From: Bordetella parapertussis
Lineage (GTDB): Bacteria > Pseudomonadota > Gammaproteobacteria > Burkholderiales > SG8-39
DNA length: 9,405 bases
Assembly: GCA_945906975.1 (NCBI GenBank)
Contig: CAMDRY010000092.1
Coordinates: 1 to 9,405, forward strand
Reading direction: 5' to 3'
The notes under the pieces are model-generated. The model was not told where the DNA came from, did not search any database, and saw only the letters and a list, made by a program, of their open reading frames with translations. The translations under genes were made by a program, and so were the position numbers. The number at the start of each line of letters is the position of its first letter. The first letter of the stretch is position 1. Of this stretch, positions 6,485 through 9,405 are shown piece by piece.

Positions 6485-7479
6485 TAAATCACTTTGGCGC
6501 GGAACAGGTCATGCATATTCAGGGCGCCGACCAGCGTGCCGGAGGCGTTGACAACGAGCAGTTGGTTAAGCTTGCCGCTCTCCATTATCTGCACCGCCTC
6601 GGCTGCGAGCTTGTTTGCTGTGATGGTACGGGGCGCCCCGGTCATCATCTGGGCGATGGGCGTGGCGCGGACATCCAGGGGCCGGTCGAGGGCGCGACGC
6701 AAATCGCCGTCGGTAAATATCCCCAGTACCGCCCCGGACGCGTTCACGACCGCGGTCATGCCCATGCTTTTTTTTGTCATCTCGATCAGCGCCTCGGCGA
6801 AAGTCGCTTTGTGTCCAACCGAGGGTATGGCGTCGCCGGTGCGCATGACATCGCTGACATGGGTTAGCAGCCGGCGCCCGAGGTTTCCGCCCGGATGGGA
6901 TCGCGCGAAATCATCGGCCCCAAACCCGCGCGCATCGAGCAGAGCCACGGCGAGCGCATCGCCCAGGGCGAGGGCGGCGGTTGTGCTTGCCGTCGGGGCA
7001 AGATTGAGGGGGCACGCTTCCTTTTCGACCCCGGCATCCAGGTGCACGTCCGCCTGCTGTGCCAGGGTGGAGCCGGCATTCCCGGTGATGGCGATAAGCT
7101 TTGCGCCTTCGCGCTTGATCATCGGAATGATGGCCAGCAGTTCGGCGCTTTCGCCGGAGTTGGAAAGTGCGATCAGCACATCATCGCGCGTGATCATGCC
7201 GAGGTCGCCGTGGCTTGCCTCGGCGGGATGGACAAAATAGGCGGGTGTTCCCGTGCTCGCCATGGTTGAGGCTATTTTACGGGCGATATGCCCTGATTTT
7301 CCGATACCGCTCACCACAACCCGCCCCTGGGAGGCGAGTACCAGATTTACGGCGTCGAGAAAACGGCCGTCGATGCGCTCGATCAGCGCGCGCACCGCCT
7401 CCGCTTCTATCGCGAGCACCTGCCGCGCGAGGGCAAGGGGGCCGGACGAATCGAGCGGTGTTGGATTGGATTGGCTCAT
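6484..7479 (-). CDS. kdsD: D-arabinose 5-phosphate isomerase (KdsD/KpsF family)
   Basis: KdsD converts ribulose 5-phosphate to arabinose 5-phosphate, the first committed precursor of Kdo. The 331-residue protein is of normal length. The SIS domain is at about 40-180, with GIGKSGHIARK (58-68), the HGD at 90-92, and SNSGES at 106-111; Lys61, Glu113, Glu154 and His195 align with the active-site residues known for the E. coli enzyme. Two CBS modules follow at about 208-265 and 275-330, likely regulatory. Start MSQSNPTPLD at 7479 is chosen over an ATG at 7608, which would extend across the promoter region and into the divergent gene. It is the first gene of the minus-strand cluster, with a candidate extended -10 promoter 27 nt upstream. 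KpsF-type capsule paralogues have the same fold, but the kdsC-lpt setting favours KdsD. Confidence 0.96.
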   Translation of the reverse strand: MSQSNPTPLDSSGPLALARQVLAIEAEAVRALIERIDGRFLDAVNLVLASQGRVVVSGIGKSGHIARKIASTMASTGTPAYFVHPAEASHGDLGMITRDDVLIALSNSGESAELLAIIPMIKREGAKLIAITGNAGSTLAQQADVHLDAGVEKEACPLNLAPTASTTAALALGDALAVALLDARGFGADDFARSHPGGNLGRRLLTHVSDVMRTGDAIPSVGHKATFAEALIEMTKKSMGMTAVVNASGAVLGIFTDGDLRRALDRPLDVRATPIAQMMTGAPRTITANKLAAEAVQIMESGKLNQLLVVNASGTLVGALNMHDLFRAKVI

Positions 7480-7505
7480 GGAAGACACTGATATTATCGG
7501 CTTAA

Positions 7506-7514
7506 AGTATAACA
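7506..7514 (-). promoter_or_regulatory. Candidate extended -10 promoter of the kdsD-lpt cluster
   Basis: The minus strand reads TGTTATACT, an extended -10 (TGn plus TATACT at 7506-7511). No clear -35 is seen, which is acceptable for an extended -10 site. The predicted start near 7499 gives a leader of about 20 nt before the kdsD ATG at 7479. It is the only good promoter-like match in the 58-nt divergent spacer for this strand. Confidence 0.45.
7508..7513 (+). promoter_or_regulatory. Candidate -10 element of the antiporter gene
   Basis: On the plus strand TATAAC at 7508-7513 resembles a -10 hexamer and predicts a start near 7520, 18 nt before the antiporter ATG. No convincing -35 lies at the right distance. 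It occupies almost the same bases as the minus-strand kdsD -10, so the two promoters would compete for polymerase. AAGG at 7526-7529 serves as the ribosome binding site, eight bases before the ATG. Confidence 0.35.
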
Positions 7515-7537
7515 TTCGACTGTTCAAGGCTACCCCG

Positions 7538-9405
7538 ATGAATACCACGCTGGAGCTTGTTCTTGTGCTGTTGGCGAGCGTCGTGGGCGTGGTGGCGCTC
7601 GCACGCAAGCTGCACCTGCCGCCGATGCTCGGCTACCTTCTCGTGGGCATTGTCATCGGACCTCACGCCTTGGGTTGGATACCCGAGAGCGAGGGAACCA
7701 GCCATCTGGCCGAGTTTGGGGTGGTTTTCCTGATGTTCTCCATCGGTCTTGAGTTCAGCTTGCAGCGGCTTATGGCGATGCGGCGAATCGTCTTTGGGCT
7801 GGGTGGTGCCCAGGTTGTTTTGACGGTGTTGGCTGCCGTCGCGATTTTTATGCTCATTGGCGCCGGGTGGAAAACGGGCATCGTGCTCGGCGGTGCGCTG
7901 GCAATGTCCTCTACGGCGATAGTGATCAAGCTGGTCGCGGAGCGCATGGAAATGGAGTCTGCGCATGGCCGCGAGATTGTCGGGATCCTGTTGTTCCAGG
8001 ATCTTGCCGTTGTCCCGCTGCTGATAATTCTCCCGGCGTTGTCACAGCCCCCCGAGGAACTCGCGCAACATCTGCTTTGGGCTGCGCTGAAGGCAGCAGT
8101 CGTGCTCGGCGTGCTGTTGTTTTTTGGGCAACGCGTCATGCGCGCCTGGTTTCACACCATCGCCTTGCGCCGATCGCGTGAGTTGTTCATGCTCAATGTC
8201 CTGCTGATCACCTTGGGGCTTGCGTGGCTGACCAATCTGGCTGGTTTGTCGCTCGCGCTGGGTGCCTTTCTTGCGGGAATGCTTATCTCGGAGACCGAAT
8301 ACAGGCACCAGGTTGAGGAGGACATCAAGCCGTTCAGGGATGTTCTGCTGGGCTTGTTTTTCGTCACCATAGGCATGTTGCTCGATCTGCGTGTGGTCGC
8401 GGACCATTTTTGGCTTGTGCTGGGGCTGCTCGTCGGGCCGCTGCTGTTCAAGTTTTTGCTCATCGCAGCCTTGTCGAGGGGGCTCGGTGGCTCTCCCGGG
8501 ACTGCGCTGCGCACCGGGTTGGGACTCGCGCAGGCCGGGGAGTTTGGATTCGTCATTCTGTCCACTGTCAGCGGCGTGTCCCTGGTACCGGAGCAATGGA
8601 TGCAACCGATTCTCGCAGCGATGCTGCTGTCCATGCTGATTGCGCCGCTGCTAATCCATTACAGCAACGCCGTGGCGCTGAGGTTCGCGCGGTCGGAATG
8701 GATGACGCGATCGCTCGAATTGCATCGCATTGCGGCGCTGAGCATTACTGTGGAAAAACACGTGGTGATTTGCGGCTATGGCCGCACAGGCCAGAATCTT
8801 GCCCGCCTTCTAGAGCAGGAGGGGATAGGTTATGTCGCCCTTGACCTGGATCCGGAGCGTGTTGCCGACGCGGCGGCGGCGGGTGATTCGGTGGTGTACG
8901 GCGACAGCGCGCGTAGCGAAACCCTGGTGGCCGCCGGTCTCACGCGCGCCAGCGCCCTGGTGATTTCATTTCATGACACGCCGGCATCGTTGAAAATCAT
9001 CCACCATGCGCAACAGATCATCCCGTCGTTGCCGGTTATTGTGCGAACGCGCGACGATGCCGATATGGACCGGTTGCAAAAGGCGGGCGCGGCTGAGGTC
9101 GTTCCCGACACATTTGAATCCAGCCTGATGCTTGGCACGCATGCCCTGGTCTTGATGGGCGTTCCGTTGAAACGCGTGGTTCGTCGCATTCGCGATATTC
9201 GCAACAAGCGTTATGAGTTATTGCGTGGATTCTTTCATGGCGAAGGTGACGAGGCGAATGACCTTGACGAGGCGGGGCAGGCGCATCTGCATTCGGTCAC
9301 CTTGTCTGTGGCGAGCCGTGCCACAGGCCTCACGCTGGGCGAACTTGCGCTCGAAGCCCTCGGTGTGCAGGTGGTGGCGGTGCGGCACGGACGCGATCGT
9401 ATCGC
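7538..9405 (+). CDS. Kef-type CPA2 cation:proton antiporter with RCK domains (3' end cut)
   Basis: This is an inner-membrane transporter of the CPA2 family, related to KefB/KefC and YbaL, which exchanges potassium (or another monovalent cation) for protons. The first 622 codons are present. Residues 1-380 contain about a dozen hydrophobic helices; landmarks are LPPMLGYLLVGIVIGP (27-42), FLMFSIGLEFS, FQDLAVVPLL with the ion-site Asp155, and LAQAGEFGFVILS. Residues about 407-525 are a Rossmann RCK_N/TrkA-N domain with GYGRTG at 413-418 and acidic Asp436 for nucleotide binding. From about 583 to the window edge a TrkA-C-like domain begins (HSVTLSVASRATGLTLGELAL), a part that E. coli KefB/KefC lack. 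The ATG at 7538 has AAGG upstream. It is divergent from kdsD, the place where E. coli has the exchanger gene yrbG. Substrate and glutathione control cannot be read from the sequence. Confidence 0.92.
   Translation, partial: MNTTLELVLVLLASVVGVVALARKLHLPPMLGYLLVGIVIGPHALGWIPESEGTSHLAEFGVVFLMFSIGLEFSLQRLMAMRRIVFGLGGAQVVLTVLAAVAIFMLIGAGWKTGIVLGGALAMSSTAIVIKLVAERMEMESAHGREIVGILLFQDLAVVPLLIILPALSQPPEELAQHLLWAALKAAVVLGVLLFFGQRVMRAWFHTIALRRSRELFMLNVLLITLGLAWLTNLAGLSLALGAFLAGMLISETEYRHQVEEDIKPFRDVLLGLFFVTIGMLLDLRVVADHFWLVLGLLVGPLLFKFLLIAALSRGLGGSPGTALRTGLGLAQAGEFGFVILSTVSGVSLVPEQWMQPILAAMLLSMLIAPLLIHYSNAVALRFARSEWMTRSLELHRIAALSITVEKHVVICGYGRTGQNLARLLEQEGIGYVALDLDPERVADAAAAGDSVVYGDSARSETLVAAGLTRASALVISFHDTPASLKIIHHAQQIIPSLPVIVRTRDDADMDRLQKAGAAEVVPDTFESSLMLGTHALVLMGVPLKRVVRRIRDIRNKRYELLRGFFHGEGDEANDLDEAGQAHLHSVTLSVASRATGLTLGELALEALGVQVVAVRHGRDRI

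Noticed and set aside
6494..7240. Plus-strand open frame of 248 codons opposite kdsD
   Set aside because: Long only because of GC-rich codon bias; the minus strand encodes a complete KdsD with SIS and CBS domains.
8042..8605. Minus-strand open frame of 187 codons inside the antiporter gene (also 7502-7966 and 7663-8139)
   Set aside because: The products are Gln/Arg/His-rich low-complexity sequence, as expected opposite a GC-rich membrane protein gene; the plus-strand frame is continuous and has strong CPA2 and RCK motifs.

Overview
The window is a stretch of bacterial chromosome with GC-rich codon use (by eye). Gene content and order point to a betaproteobacterium, probably near the Nitrosomonadales; that placement is inference from the protein sequences and synteny. 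It carries a conserved core locus that joins LPS biogenesis to sigma-54 and the nitrogen-related PTS. Eleven protein genes are supported. Nothing here looks like a mobile element, phage, CRISPR array or RNA gene.

Layout, read along the minus strand from 7479 down to 1: kdsD (6484-7479), kdsC (5960-6484), lptC (5388-5963), lptA (4772-5404), lptB (4019-4741), rpoN (2545-3993), hpf (2198-2524), a 149-nt gap with a candidate promoter and a perfect 11-bp inverted repeat, ptsN (1563-2048), hprK (659-1594), a small psiF-repeat gene (238-597), and the first 26 codons of rapZ (1-80, cut by the window edge). On the plus strand, divergent from kdsD, is a large Kef-type CPA2 cation:proton antiporter gene (7538 to the right edge, cut at its 3' end).

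How the genes fit together: KdsD and KdsC carry out two steps of Kdo synthesis, and LptC, LptA and LptB are parts of the machine that moves finished LPS to the outer membrane. RpoN is sigma-54. Hpf is the ribosome hibernation factor. PtsN (EIIA-Ntr), HprK (HPr kinase/phosphorylase) and RapZ form a phosphorelay and nucleotide-binding regulatory group. From kdsD to hpf the genes overlap or lie no more than 30 nt apart, which suggests one transcript; ptsN-hprK probably has an extra promoter of its own. The psiF-repeat gene sits between hprK and rapZ, which are usually neighbours, and is the one accessory-looking element.

I looked for an undescribed system and do not see one. The points most worth a second look are small: the psiF insertion, the inverted repeat with competing hairpins upstream of ptsN, a possible leaderless rapZ promoter, a TTG start for lptA that is not in the obvious ATG frame call, and a shared -10 element in the kdsD/antiporter divergent region.
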